64,000 nucleotides of DNA from Talpa occidentalis (GCF_014898055.3 NW_023601322.1:75172740-75236739), one strand, 5' to 3'; positions 1 to 12,170 are shown, counted from the first letter of the stretch. Numbers and translations are program-made. The notes: generated by a model not told the origin, from the sequence alone.

Positions 1-171
1 GTGACTCCAGTTATACTTTTGTAAGGCTGCTTGAGGTGCACTGTTCAAAAAAAAACTTTTTTTTTCATCTATGTGGTTGCAAGTTTATTAATCTTTTCTT
101 TACAATCTAATGTGCCATTCATCCCATTCATTGTACTTTATATAGCAGGTATTGTTTTCATTTCTGATAGA

Positions 172-441
172 TTTTTTTAAGATTTATTTATTTATACAAG
201 AACCGGGGTACAGGCCAGATGCGAGGGAGGGTGAGAGGATTCACCAGAGACAGAGTGGGTAACATAACAGGCAGACTGACGAAATACACTGTTGAGGGGA
301 GCAGCAGGCGAGACAGGAGAGGTCTGCCATGCCATGAGGGACCCCTCACCGGCCAGCTGGCCGGGATCAAACCCACGTTGCAGAGGCTGTGGACAGTCTC
401 ACAGCGCTGCGCTCAACTGCCTGCGCCACCAGGGGAGGCCC
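172..441 (-). mobile_element. T+ SINE, subfamily B
   Basis: Full-length copy: tail AAGATTTATTTATT, body GGGGTACAGGCC, head ending GCGCCACCAGGGGAGGCCC. It is flanked by TCTGATAGATTTTT and TCTGGTAGATTTTT, an imperfect target duplication. Confidence 0.9.
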
Positions 442-701
442 TCTGGTAGATTTTTTTTTTTAATACCCTGCTTATATGCTTAATCTTTGCTGTATCTTTA
501 TAAACATGAAATGTAAGTAAGTGTTTAAATCTTTTTTCTTTTAATTCTCTTATTGTGTATTACTGAGTTGGTTTTGATTGATTTTTCTCCCCATTAACGG
601 TCCCTTTTTTGCATGCCTGTTAATTTTTGATTGGATACCAAAAGTTGTGGATTTCACACCTTTTTATGTGCTGCATATGTTTGTGTCTCTTACAAATACT
701 C

Positions 702-952
702 TTTTTTTTTTAAAAAAAAAGATTTATTTATACAAGAACTGGGGTACAGGCCAGAGGCACGGGAGGGTGAGAAAATTCACCAGAGACAGAGCGGGGAGCA
801 GAACAGGCAGACGACTGAAAACATTGCTGAGGGGAGCAGCAGGCGAGACAGGAGAGGTCTGCGCGCCATATGGGACCCTCGCTGGCAGCCTGGGATTAAA
901 CTCATGCTGCAGAGGCTGTGGATTGCTTCATAGTGCGCCACCAGGGAGGCCC
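702..952 (-). mobile_element. T+ SINE, subfamily B, internally shortened
   Basis: Tail, body and head are present, but about 20 bp are missing near the B box. It shares the target sequence TTACAAAT (690-697 and 953-960) with the next SINE. Confidence 0.88.
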
Positions 953-965
953 TTACAAATGTTCT

Positions 966-1238
966 TTTTTTTTTTTTTTTTTTTTAAGATTTATTTATTT
1001 ATACAAGCACTGGGTACAGTCAAGCGCGGGAGGGTGAGAGAATTCACCAGAGCCAGAGCAGGGAACAGAGCAGGCAGACTGACGAAATACACTGCTGAGG
1101 GGAGGAGCAGGCGCGGCAGGAGAGGTCTGTTGGGCCATATGGGACCCTCGCTGGCGGCCAGGGATCGAACTGGCACTGCAGAGGCTGCGGGCAGCTTTGC
1201 AGTCCAGCGCTCAACTGCTGCGCCACCAGGGGAGGCCC
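966..1238 (-). mobile_element. T+ SINE, subfamily A2
   Basis: Full-length copy with CACTGGGTACAGTC in the body. It is flanked by TTACAAATGTT on both sides and sits directly beside the copy at 702-952. Confidence 0.9.
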
Positions 1239-1501
1239 CTTACAAATGTTATTATAAATATTCAGCTGTGTTCTGGGACACCTTTATGTAACTTGGAAGT
1301 TGTTTGAAGCTTTGAGGGCTTTTTGTCTGAGCTGTTATGTAGCATCAGAATAGAATTTCATCTAGGGTTAATTTTGCCTCTGTCCTGGGTCTAAAACTTG
1401 GTGTACTCTAATAAATTACCTTGAACTTTGAGATTTCCCACTATGCCTGGTGGGAGCAGGAACTCTTTCTGTCCCTATTAGACTTTTGGTATTGTTGCCT
1501 C

Positions 1502-1735
1502 TAATCCAGGGTGTGTAAATTTCAGCGCTATTGACATCTAGACTCAGTCCTTTAGGGGCCTAGTCCTTTGCATTCTAGAATGTTTAGCAGCATCTCTGAC
1601 TTCTGGTCACTCAATGCTTGTAGCACCCTGCGCCCCCCCTCCGCCCCTAAATTTTGACAACCCAAAATGTCCCCAGACATTGCTAAATGTCATCCGGAGA
1701 CAAAAATCAATCTGGTTGAGGACCATCACTATAAT
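1502..1735 (-). mobile_element. MER20-like hAT-Charlie element
   Basis: The block contains, read on +, a cAcTATTGACATcTaG-like start, a GTTTAGCAGCATC core, CCCCAGACATTGCTAAATGTC and a terminal GGTTGAGGACCATCACT. This is the familiar MER20 pattern in reverse orientation. It is a non-autonomous DNA transposon, old and diverged. Confidence 0.6.
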
Positions 1736-1740
1736 TTTTT

Positions 1741-2600
1741 TCAGATGATTCTTTTCCTATGTTCAGAGATCACTGTTTGTGATGATTAGTACATAAAGGA
1801 GACCCCGTATAGGTTTCCAGAACATGCCACATCCTAGAGTAGTGCACTCTCCTGCTCAGCAAACTCCAGCCACATTTTCCAGACTGCCAGCTCAGTCTCC
1901 TTAAGATAACCACCAGATAGTAAGGTATGTTAGTCATATGTATCACCTCCTTTGTTTTCTCTCTCTCAGGTGTCTTTTGTTACCTGATGTCTTTGCTCTT
2001 GAAAAAATGTTGTTTCATGTTTTTGTTTTTTTTTTTGTCTTACGTGGAAAGTCGTCTGGTCCTTTTTGTTCTATCTTGACTTAAAGCTGAAGTCTCAACA
2101 ATTAATCTTTTACTTTGGAGGAGATGTCCTGAGATACCCCTAACCATTCCACCCCGAAGAACATGGTAGTGGTAAAGTGGTAGTTGAATTTTCATGAAGT
2201 TTTATCTCCCACTTCCTGGAGTATATGTGTGTTACTAAGACTGCAGGTACCAGCCTGCAGGTACCATTCTGTCTTGTCAGCAGTCAGCAAGATATCAGCT
2301 ATATGATGAGTCAGAAGGTTTAGATGTCTTCAGATTGTGAGAGTTAAAATAGCCCAAAGAGGAAATTATAAGTTAATATTGTCCTATATGAATGCAAAAT
2401 GTTTTTGATCCTCTTTTATAATTGGAATGGAAAAGAACACAGTCACCACCTAGGCTTAATTAAATCAGCCCAGCTATATGTCTGAGACTACAGCTGTGAC
2501 CAGGGCTAGAATTTGGTTAAGTCTTTTGGAGCCTTCCATTATTTTTTAGGATTCACCTGCTTTCTGTGTATCATGGGATAGCAGACGTCATCCTCTTTAC
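1741..2600. other. Intron sequence, nothing recognised
   Basis: Unique-looking intronic DNA with no open frame, splice-site pair or repeat I can name. It contains one T-rich run near 2025 and a short duplication of CTGCAGGTACCA near 2244-2266. Confidence 0.4.
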
Positions 2601-3600
2601 TGGTGGGCCTCATCTTCACTATTCTTCACCCCTCTGAAAGCAGTAGCGTCTTGTATTTACTGTCTTGTTCTACGAAAGGGGACGTTTTCGGATGATTGCA
2701 CTTGGCTTTTACCACATAGGTCATCGACCCATTGTGGGGGGTTTTTAACTGCCAATTATAAATTCTGTTTCTTAATTTAGGGAGTGAATGGAGACTGTTA
2801 GGTGGTCTGAGGTCCAGCCAATCCAGTATAAGCCACATTTTCTGCAGGACTTTTATTTTCTCCATACAGAAGGTTTTGACTGAGAGTTTCTTCACAGAAC
2901 CTTAATTAGAATTAATTCAGGTGTAAATTTTTTTTTTTAAATAAATCTTTATTTTATTTTTTTTTTTAAGATTTATTTGTTTTTTTTATTATTTATACAA
3001 GCACTGGGTACAGTCAGAAGCGCGGGAGGGCGAGAGAATTCACCAGAGCCAGAGCGGGGAGCAGAGCAGGCAGAAGGACCGAAGTACACTGCTGAGGGGA
3101 GCAGTGGGCGGCAGGAGAGGTCCGCGCGCCATGTGGGACCCTCCTCCAGTGGCCGGGGAGCAGCCGGGGATCGAACCTGCGCTGCAGAGGCCGCGGGCAG
3201 CTTCGCAACCCAGCGCTCAACCGCTGCGCCACCGGGGAGGCCCAGGTGTAAATTTTTTTAAGAAGACATAACTTGCATACCATCTTGCCTCTCTGTGTAT
3301 TTAGCTTGGGCTTCCTTAAAACATTTGAGGTCTCAGGGTACTTGAATGTTGGAAGTTAAACTCACTTCTGCCCACTCCCCCCCCCTTTTTTTTGGCCAGA
3401 ACAAGTCACAAGACCAATTGTACCCATGGGGAGGTGGGGAGGTGTGCAGATTCCAATTTTTCATGGGGGAGTGGTAAGATCCCTTTGATAAGAGAGCATG
3501 TGGACTAAGAAATGTTGTAGCCACCTTTGAAGCTACAGTCTGCCATATCACTATGCAATCTGCTATCATCTAGAATTTTATAGAACTTTCTCATTTGTTG
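2600..3600 (-). mobile_element. Unassigned old retroelement remnant
   Basis: The sequences on either side of the SINE at 2934-3243 have short open frames on - (2626-2895 and 3333-3569) and look like one decayed element split by the SINE. The style recalls endogenous retroviral or LTR sequence, but I cannot name a family. Confidence 0.25.
2934..3243 (-). mobile_element. T+ SINE, subfamily A1
   Basis: Young-looking copy carrying the A1 marker, an extra GGAGCAGCCGGGGATC block near the B box. The target duplication AGGTGTAAATTTTT (2919 and 3244) is exact. Confidence 0.92.
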
Positions 3601-3629
3601 CGGTTTTCTATTTTAATCTTTTTGTCCTT

Positions 3630-3841
3630 TTTTTTTTTTAAGATTTATTTATGCATACAAGAACGGGTACAGGCCAGAGGTGGGGGCGGGGGAGAGGATT
3701 CATCAGAGACAGATTTGGGAACAGAACAGGACGAATGACTGCCATGTGGGTAGCTCCCTTGCTGGGAATCGAACTCATACTGCAGTGGCTACAGATAGCT
3801 TCATAGGTTGCGTCTTAACCCCTTGCTCCACCAGGGAGGAC
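3630..3841 (-). mobile_element. T+ SINE, subfamily B, internal deletion
   Basis: About 50 bp are missing between GAACAGGACGAATGAC and GCCATGTGGG, removing the GCTGAGGGGAGCAG block. It is flanked by CTTTTTGTCC and CTTTTTTGTCC. Confidence 0.85.
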
Positions 3842-3949
3842 CTTTTTTGTCCCTTTTTTAATACTTAAGAAAATCTTTTTCACTATCATTTTAGCTAAGA
3901 TTTGGCAGCTGTGAATGGTTGTTGACAACTCCATCATGGTTAATTGTAA

Positions 3950-4870
3950 TCTTTGGAATCAAGGTATACTGCTTTTTTTAATCCCTTAACAGCTTCCTGT
4001 CTTTCAAGCTTATTAGAAAACAAGTTGTCTTTGGTATCTTTTCTTTCTGTTGTGGCATCTGGTTATTCTTTTGGCCAGTTGCATTTCAAAACAAGAAGGC
4101 AGTATTTGGGAGCAGTCTGCTGTGGTATAAAGGCATTATTCCTTTTAAGAGAACAAGGAGGTACGTTGTATATAGAGAATTTGTTTATAAACTTATACTG
4201 TGCACCAACATTTGCATAACACCACATTTGACTGCTACCATATTCTCCTCTTGCTATGATACTGCTCTTAGCTGAGGTTGTATACTGTGTCATCCTGTGA
4301 GTTTTTAATATCTTGTTATCTGAATGAGGACCAAAGAAAATTTCCTTACCTCTTACACAGAGGCCAATAGCATTGTCCCACTGGACACACTTTTTGTTTG
4401 TAGATTAAGAAAGGTTTTTGAAGAAAGTTATGTTTTAAGAGGAATAGTTATATGCAATGTCATCTCTAGAGGTGGTCAACCAGGACACACAAAGATCTGG
4501 AGCCTGCAAATGCAGACACTAATCTGGAGGGGGAAAACCCAACAAAACCAAAAAAAAAGACAGCATAACAGGAAGTCACTGAAGAAGAAAAGTTACATCT
4601 GTTTAAGAATGAAATCGATTTTGATGTGGAATAATGAGGTTTTGATTCCTGACATTGATTGTGTGGAGGCTATTGACCATGCTGATGCCTTTTGGGGAAA
4701 TAATGTTTGGATTGAGGGAGCTCTTTGCCTTTGAGGTCGTAATTCAGAGATTTTATGATACTTACATAGTTAACAGTCCTGTCATAAATTTTGTTAGCTT
4801 AAATTCAGAATTGTGGGATGTCATTATATTAAGTATATTTGAAAAGTGATCTAAAATATTTTTTGTTCTA
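3950..4870. other. Intron just upstream of exon 2; no gene supported
   Basis: An open frame of 136 codons (4324-4734, +) sits here, but it shows no domain, has low-complexity Lys/Gln runs and no splice context, so I treat it as chance. No repeat family recognised. Confidence 0.4.
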
Positions 4871-4873
4871 CAG

Positions 4874-4944
4874 GACTTAAACATTATTTACGCTTACCTT
4901 CATGGAATGGAAATATTATCAAATCTCAGGGAACATCAACTTAG
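4874..4944 (+). CDS. RAPGEF6: RAPGEF6 coding exon (presumed exon 2)
   Basis: This 71-nt exon starts in phase 0 after the acceptor TTGTTCTACAG and ends two bases into an arginine codon before the donor GTAAGT. It encodes DLNIIYAYLHGMEILSNLRE followed by HQL. I recognise this as the segment just after the first ~24 residues of RAPGEF6; human, from memory, differs at two positions. It forms the N-terminal helical lead-in to the first cyclic-nucleotide-binding-like region. The missing initiator exon must lie upstream. Both splice sites are strong, and the last codon is completed by A at 6015 to give Arg. Confidence 0.93.
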
Positions 4945-5114
4945 GTAAGTGTGATGCTGTGTTAAGAGCATGCTATGGCATTATTCAAATGAGGTCGTGT
5001 AGCTAGTTGCAGAGGATAAATCATTTAGGGGGATTTGTAAGATAGTCATAGGAATTTGCATTTTGCTCAATTTTTTTTTTTTTAACCATGATACCTTAGC
5101 AAATCTTAACATCT

Positions 5115-5240
5115 AAGCGCAGTACTGTCTTCCATAAAATAAGGATAAAATTATCTTTTTAACAGTATTTTAAGGATTAAATGAGAATAACTTTTTAAAG
5201 CAAAGCACAGTGCTCAGTATGTTAGCCAGTTAAAACAAGC
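5115..5240 (+). mobile_element. MIR fragment
   Basis: Matches the 3' half of MIR: cTTCCATAAAATAAGGATAA, then AGGATTAAATGAGAATAA and CACAGTGCTCAGTA. Old and diverged. Confidence 0.55.
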
Positions 5241-6014
5241 TATTTTCTTTTTTAAAGATGGGCATAGAATGATTTAATGTTGTATTTAAAGTGGAAAGAG
5301 TAGGGCGTATGATTTGTTGTATCTCCTATGGATAAGATCCAGAAATTTTCTAAACCTTACTATCCTATTCTGTAAAATGAGTTTTCTCTCCTCCTACCTT
5401 ATGTCATTTTGATTATATTTGTGTAAAAAGACTTCTGAGTAAAGTAAAACACCAATTACTGTAACTTCACATAAAAATTTAATTAAAATGTGTTTTTCCT
5501 CTATAACCAGTTTATTCCTCACTTTTTACTGTTCTTTAAGTTTCTGATTGTAGATCAGATTGCTAAATTATACTTGCATGTGATTTATTTTCTATTTTCT
5601 GTATAGCATAATTCAAATGTTAGTATATCTCAAGAAGAGAGATGAAAACTGAAAGTAGAACCTTTAATAATACTGAAAGTATTTTTTAAATGCAAACAAT
5701 TTTATACATTTAACAGATTTATGTGTGTATATATACTTCTGCCAGTAACTGTTCTTCACATATGGATTCAGTAGTGAATCAAACAAATGTATTTTTTTTT
5801 TCATAAAAATGTTATTTAGTATGAATTGGCAGGTTATAGAATTACATGAGTATTATACTTGTTGCCACTTGATGTTATCTAATTGCTTTTTTTGAAAATA
5901 TTGCATTTAAATGTATATATTTCTAAACTTGTAGATTAATGAAAGTGATAAATCTTACCCTTTTGTTGAGGTAATTATAAGATTTTTTGAAACTGTTTAA
6001 TTTTTTTTTAATAG

Positions 6015-6071
6015 ATTAATGTCTGCAAGAGCACGCTATGAGAGATACAGTGGCAATCAAATTCTTTTTTG
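6015..6071 (+). CDS. RAPGEF6: RAPGEF6 coding exon (presumed exon 3)
   Basis: This 57-nt exon follows a T-rich tract ending in AATAG and is followed by the donor GTAAGT. It begins with the third base of the split Arg codon, then reads LMSARARYERYSGNQILF, and ends with TG of a split Cys codon. Incoming and outgoing phase are both 2, so it could be skipped without a frameshift. The sequence continues the previous exon exactly as in RAPGEF6 (human has V where this has I near the end). It belongs to the first, partial cNMP-binding-like domain. Confidence 0.93.
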
Positions 6072-6159
6072 GTAAGTATTTCCATAGTTAAATTAATTGC
6101 TTTAATGTTTAAACTTTAGCAGTAAAATTCATTTAATTTTGGAACAATATCTGTAGAGC

Positions 6160-7270
6160 AAATCGAAATATATTTATAAACTATGAAATATATAGGGAGC
6201 ATAGAAGAGACATACAGTGCGACAAAGTTGAATATATATGTTTCTGTAACTACTACCCAGATGAATGTGTAGAACATGTCAGCTTTTGAGAAGGCTCAGG
6301 TCTACTCTCTTTTGGAAAGGTTATCACAGTTTTGAGTAATTTTACCACTTTTTGAATTTCATAGATACTTTGGTCAGACTTAAAATTCACACATGTCCAC
6401 GCTTCTCTCATACTTGTGCATTCATTCTGCTTCACTGCTTTATAGTATATAATTGTGTGAAAATAACTGTGTTTTCCTCTGTTAACAGACATTTGAATTA
6501 TTTGCATTTTTGTTGCTATCAGGAGTAGTAAAGTTCCTGGCACCTTTTTGTTCATGTCTTTCATGCCTGTATATACTCATGCCTGTTGGGCATATTCGTT
6601 GGAATAAAGTTATTGGAAATACATGTTCAAATTTAGGAGAGTCTAACTAGAATCCAATGTATATTTCTTTTATCTTATCATTTTGCATTTCTTTACTAAT
6701 GATGAATGGTTTTCATAAGCTATTTGGATAGTACTTAATGAAATTGTGATTCAAGTTTTGTTTGGGTTTTCTATCTTCTTTCTATTGCTCTCTTACACAT
6801 TTTCTATCTAACTCTTTTGTTAGATATATATGTTGCAAATATTCTCCTACCTTTTATGGTTTGCCTTTTCACTCCATAAACTTTTGAAGAAGAGAAATTT
6901 TTAGCTTTCTGTTTTTCTGCTCTTCATGGCTGGTACAAAAAAATAAAATCTTCCCTTCCTCCTGATTATGAATATATTCTCTGTTTTTCTTCTAAAATTT
7001 TGGTGAATGTATCTAGGATTGGTACTGGCTTTGCATATTTTTAAAATATTTGCTGGGTTCATGTAGATTTTGGTAGCTGTATTATTTACTGATCTGTATA
7101 TAAGCTGTACTTATGCTCACCCTCTGTAGAATGGATGGAAAGCAGAACAATATTTGTCCTAATTGAGCATATCATATAGTTAAAATACTTAAACATATTT
7201 AAGTGCTATCAGTGAATTACACACTTAAAAATGGGTGAATTTGTGATCTGGATATTATACCTCACTAAAG
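6160..7270 (-). mobile_element. Old L1 fragments, antisense
   Basis: Contains antisense L1-type stretches such as the 3'-region text near 6390-6600 and an ORF2-like segment near 6780-6890 (TTTTGTTAGATATATATG, GTTTGCCTTTTCACTC). No open frame remains. Confidence 0.5.
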
Positions 7271-8800
7271 CTGTTTAAAACATTTATTCTATAAAATCTA
7301 TATCTTGTTGGTCATAAGCAAGAGTTTTTTTAAAAAGAATGTGAAGCCAAGTAAAGAATTTAAATTCCTGGATTATGAAGGCAGAGAGAAGAGTGTAGTT
7401 GACCTTAATAGAAAAAGTGAAAATAAACCACTGTGTTCAAATTCTGGAGCAAAGAAGAGTAAACAGCAGAGAGGAATCTTGAGAGTCAAATGGAAGCAAG
7501 CATAAGAGTTTTTGATCTCTTTAGGAGCTTTGGGAAGCCTTTGAAGAAGTAAGATTCTGCAAGATTAAGTATGGCTCCCTTTTCTGAGCCAGATTATTCT
7601 TGGATTCATTTACTTGCAGAGAAAGGAAATAGTGTGGCCCCACATAAAAGGGTTTCACGTTCCTTGTGTTTACTTATCAAATGCATTGCCAAGATTCAAA
7701 TAATTTCCGATAGATGAACTAGCATGTCTTTCTTGCTGATGGGAGTGAGCTTTAGAATTTTCCCTGCATTTATGGTAGAATTTTCAGACAGCTTTGTGAT
7801 TGCTTCAACTAATTATGATAAAAATTGGAGGCTTGTTATAACTTCCAGTTGAAACTTATTTCTGTCTTAATTTTGGACAAATTTTACTTTCATTGTTTTT
7901 AATTCCTTGATATTGTAAAATTACATTTCAAAAGATAAGGAAGTGGAATTATAAAAAAAAAAAGAAAACCTTGCATAGATTAGGGTAAGACGATACAGTT
8001 GTTTCCATCTTCTCTAAGTGAAGGTGGGAAAAAATATAAAAAGTACTTTAAAGTACCTACTGGAATGTTGGCAAGAATTTCCCCTTCTCATGGTAAACAA
8101 TAGGATTGGTCCAAAAAGCTTATCCTTGGTTCTGTATGGAATGATTTGGAAGCTTAGGTTTTCTGGGTGGAAAATTCTTCTATGCATGGAGAACAGAGAA
8201 TACTGGAATATCCACAAATAAATGATTGTGAGGTAGATGTTAAAGATGTGAGTTTGAGTTGTCTGATAACACAACTTGACATGTGAAGTAGATGACCACA
8301 TGAATGTCCAATTCTCAGCTCACAGGAAAGATTTACTTTCTAGATGTTAGATTTCTCTACGTAGTGGAATTAAATGAAACTTTAGGTATGGTTAATAAAG
8401 ATGAGAGAGAGAAACAGTAGATTAGAAACTAACGTCTGACAATGTGACAAGTTTCTGTTGGGGATTTAAGTGGACTAAAATGCTGAGAAGTCTGTCTTGT
8501 GATTTTTTTTAATCCTTCAAACACATGTAAACTGAAATATTGGGTAAACATTTAAGTCTTTCAGAATAAAATTTAAAAGAAATAGTTCATTGTGATCCAA
8601 ATTCTAGTTGAAAATAAACTTGTAAATTCTAGTAGTGTCTTTAATGTATATGAACGCGCTCAGAAATAGAATTTTCTAAGATGCAGATGTATATACAATA
8701 TTTAAGTTAATCTTCATCAAGTGTCATGATCCACTACACAAAATAAAGAATGTGAAGTTGAAGATACCAGTAAGAGTAAGCATACTCTTTTTAAGTTTGT
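7270..8800. other. Intron sequence, nothing recognised
   Basis: No supported gene, RNA or named repeat. Small open frames at 7305-7505 and 8018-8301 have no recognisable content. Confidence 0.4.
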
Positions 8801-8827
8801 ATCGTAATTTAGTGATTATACTTCTTT

Positions 8828-9097
8828 TTTTAGATAAAAGATTTATTTATTTATTTATTTATACAAGCACTGGGTACAGTCAGAAACACGGGAGGTTAAG
8901 AGAATTCACCAGAGCCAGAGGGGAGAGCAGAGCAGGCCGACTGATGAAACACACTGCTGAGTGGAGCAGCGGGCTGCAGGAGAGGTCTGCACGCCATGTG
9001 GGACCCTCGCTCAGCAGTCGGGGATCAAACCAGCACTGCAGAGGCTGCGGGCAGCTGTGCAACCCAGCGCTCAACCGCTGCGCAACCGGGGAGGCCC
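8828..9097 (-). mobile_element. T+ SINE, subfamily A2
   Basis: Full-length copy ending 195 bp upstream of the exon at 9293. It is flanked by TAGTGATTATACTT on both sides (near 8810 and at 9098), an exact target duplication. Confidence 0.92.
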
Positions 9098-9292
9098 TAG
9101 TGATTATACTTTTCTATATGAATACAGTCTGTATAAAGTGTAGGCAGCAGACAAAATTACCTAATTTCCAACTAGTATTACTTAATTTTTAGTGATTTAC
9201 AATTTTATTGGGGTATATTTCATTTTTTATATTTTATATTGACCCAGTATACATGGAGATGTGTGTGTTCATTTTCTCATTTACTTAAACAG

Positions 9293-9376
9293 CTCTGAAA
9301 CTGTTGCCAGATGTTGGTATATCCTGCTTTCTGGATCTGTGCTTATGAAAGACTCCATGGTCTTGCCTCCTTGCAG
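9293..9376 (+). CDS. RAPGEF6: RAPGEF6 coding exon (presumed exon 4)
   Basis: This 84-nt exon lies between the acceptor TACTTAAACAG and the donor GTACGT. The first base completes Cys; the reading is SETVARCWYILLSGSVLMKD then SMVLPPC, ending with AG of a split Ser codon. The W-Y-I-L-L-S-G-S-V pattern is the beta-strand signature of cyclic-nucleotide-binding folds, the same motif seen in the second CNB domain of the protein. The phase is 2/2. The acceptor is weak in pyrimidines compared with the other exons, but the frame match and protein match leave little doubt. Confidence 0.93.
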
Positions 9377-9679
9377 GTACGTTTACATTTATTGCTTAGT
9401 ACATGTGTCAGGTATAGTTAATGTTACACCGGTGTTATCTGTTACATTAAACTATGTAGTAAGAATGTATTTTTTTTTCAATAGGTGATGCATTTTATAA
9501 GTCTTTGCTTATTGGTACTGCTAGAAATACTGCACAGATATCAACTGAGATTTCATATTTCTGAGCATATAATCTTTACGTTTACATCATAACACAGTAT
9601 GTTAATCCTGTTTGGTCTCTAGTTTTATGTGAGGTTTGATCTGATTTAAATTACAATTCTTTAATGCTGTGAATGGTTA

Positions 9680-10100
9680 TAAGAGGCAGTCTGTCTTAAT
9701 GGTTAAGATATGAATAGTCAAGAAATTGTTTTTTTTTTTAGAGTAGACAACCTTAGTTAGAATCCCTATTATATGATAGGATATATTTTAGTTTTCTTGT
9801 TTTGAAAATGAGAGTAATAGTAGTACCTGCTTATGTGTTTTCATAATGTTTACCAAACTGCTACTCGGAGTTCTTAGTAGAAGTTTGTAAAAATTGATAC
9901 TAGATCCAGACTGTGAGTGCTGTTACTTCTTCAGGAAATTGCTTAATCTCTTGCCTCAGTTTCCTCATTTGTAGAGTGGGGATACTAATAGATACTATTT
10001 TACAAGCTAGTTTTGAGGAATAAATAAGTTAATCTAAAGCTCTTACAATAGTGCCTGACTGTTACAAATAATTGTTAATTATCACTATCATATTATTGCT
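9680..10100 (+). mobile_element. MIR fragments (one or two copies)
   Basis: 9680-9860 matches a MIR head (TTAATGGTTAAGATATGAAT, then TTAGTTAGAATCCCT). 9930-10090 is a clear MIR 3' half (GCCTCAGTTTCCTCATTTGT, GTGGGGATACTAATAG, AATAGTGCCTG). Confidence 0.7.
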
Positions 10101-10490
10101 TAAAAGAAGAGATGGGCGCTTGCGAGATGGTCAAATACATTATTGTTAAGAGATTGTGGTCTGTTAGTAATCTGTAAGATTTTGGGGCTTCAGATTGTGA
10201 TTTGGTCAAATAAAAATATAATTTTTTAGTGACTCCTTTCCAAAAATGTTGAGATTTTTTAGGCTTGTAAAGTCAAACTTGCAATTGCAGCTAAGTTAAT
10301 TTAGAGAATATGTTAGATATAGACCAATAGGTAGTAGAAACATTTGCTAGGTTGCCTTGGGCCAGAGTTGGTCTATCATTGGGTCAAGGCTAGTAAGAAG
10401 GGTACCACTGTGCAGGATTGGAGTCAAAGACCTCGACCCCCCGCTAGGTGTGCATTGGCCCTGAGGCTGGGTACAGGACCTCCTTTTTAC

Positions 10491-10548
10491 ACACACACAC
10501 ACACACACACCCCCACACACACACACCCACACACCCCAACACCCTCAC
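10491..10548. repeat. (CA)n microsatellite, imperfect
   Basis: Run of CA dinucleotides interrupted by CCCC stretches. It makes spurious Thr/His-rich open frames on both strands. Confidence 0.95.
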
Positions 10549-11099
10549 CCTCTATTGACTAAACTTTAGTATTTCCAGCTAGCAGGACAATATTAAGTAA
10601 ATCAGATCCTTTACTACAAAGTAGATTTGAAAGCTGAGAGCCAGTACATTTGGAGTCTAAAGGCAATAAAATAGCTAGTATCATCCATTCCCTGGACTTC
10701 AGTCCAACGACAGAATCTGTTTCACCTAAGAAGATAAAGTTATCCTTCAGATAAGTGAGGATATGAACATTCTCAACAGTCATTACTGACTGTATTATAT
10801 ATTATACCTCTGAATATTGTATTAAGACTATCTTGTAAAAACCATCTCCAGCAACTTGTATGTAAAATAAATATGGGGAAGAAAGAGAAGAAGAAAATAC
10901 AAACCTATACAATTAAAGAGAAAATATGAAAAGACTCTACTTATTTTCTGTGATTGATCTTAAGACTGTGTAGTTGATGTCTCTGATTTCTACCCTTTCA
11001 GTATTTCTGACCTCAGTCAAAATTTCAGCTGTCCCGCATACTTTACCTAATGGTCGGAACAAAACCATTTTTGAAGGGTCCTCAGTTGTCCTCATGCTT

Positions 11100-12170
11100 T
11101 TCCCCCTTCATTTTTTTGTTGTTGCTGTAGTTTTCCATTAATCTTTAATAGTTGATACGGAAGTACTACAAGAAACCAAAGAAAATCCCTTGGCCTGCAA
11201 ACAGTCTTCCTGCCCCTGATTGTGTAAAGCACTCATTGTCTTGTTGGTGATGGGGATTGATCACTTAGGCTATCAGAGTAACAGCTTTTCCTGACTGTTG
11301 GTTCAGTGATCAGTTGGAAGTCCTACTTCACAAGAGCTGTTGTTGTGTTTCCCGATAGAATCCATCTTTTTGTGGGCACTTACACTCAAAAACAGCAGAA
11401 TTTAAAATTTGGGGAAGGGGAAGCAAAATTTTATGAATGAGTTACTAGGTATGGCAATGAGAAGAGCCATTTCTGTCCCATGCCATTAATACCATACCCA
11501 TGTATTCTCACTTTGAGGAGAAACAAACCATTGCAATACTTGAGTTCTATGATGGAAAACAATGCTTATCTAAAGTAGCAAGACAACATTAGATATTTTG
11601 TGGATAGTGATACTAACAGACGCTTTATGGACAAGAAAGGCAAATCATTTCCAGTTATGAGTCTGTTCCAGTGAAGATAAATATCTGCCCTTGGATGACT
11701 AACTAGTATGCTTGAGGAATGGTCTCATATGAGGATCAATGTTGATCTCTACTGTGGTAGATTATGTTCCCAACAATAGCATTGGCATTTGACACTCTGC
11801 ATATTCTCCATCTTTGTCACTGTGACCATTTCATGCAGGGACCAAGTGTGCAAGCACTGGAGTGACTCCAGAAAAAGATTGGTTGTCATTTTGTTTCCTT
11901 TCCAGTGGGTTCTCTTTGGTCATTCATATGGAAGATAGCTATCCTCTGAATGAGGTCCTTCCTCATAACTCTTCCAAGACTTCCTTTTTGCCAATTTTCT
12001 GTGCTTTTTCCCTCCAAGTTCCTGACCATTCAGCCAAACCACTAGTAAGTGCCAATGGATCTGTTTGCAGCAATATTTCTGGCCATCTCTCAAACAATAC
12101 AGACATATGTCAGGCACTCATCTAGTCATTGGAATTGGGAAAAGTTATATTTAGATAGCACTGTGCATAG
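11100..12170 (-). pseudogene. Decayed endogenous retroviral pol (RNase H-integrase) remnant
   Basis: Read on -, starting near 12080, the text gives LLQTDPLALTSGLAEWSGTW and continues as REKAQKIG before stops. This has the layout of the RNase H end of class III (ERVL-like) pol. Further on (around 11620), FAFLVHKASVSITI fits the integrase core in another frame. Many stops and frameshifts show it is long dead. I see no flanking LTR and no env. The family call is from pattern memory and needs a profile search. Confidence 0.45.

Larger units (their letters stand above)
450..1490 (-). mobile_element. Old L1 5'-region-like debris, antisense
   Basis: The non-SINE parts (about 540-700 and 1240-1490) resemble the antisense 5' region of old mammalian L1 elements, related in style to 30770-31070. 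Highly decayed and interrupted by two SINEs; assignment is by resemblance only. Confidence 0.4.

Noticed and set aside
578..1291. 237-codon open frame on +
   Set aside because: Most of it is two antisense SINEs and their T-rich tails read through; no domain.
4324..4734. 136-codon open frame on + just before the first exon
   Set aside because: No recognisable domain, a Lys/Gln/Asn low-complexity middle, no splice signals; treated as chance.
10344..10562. Thr/His-rich 72-codon frame
   Set aside because: Produced by the (CA)n microsatellite.
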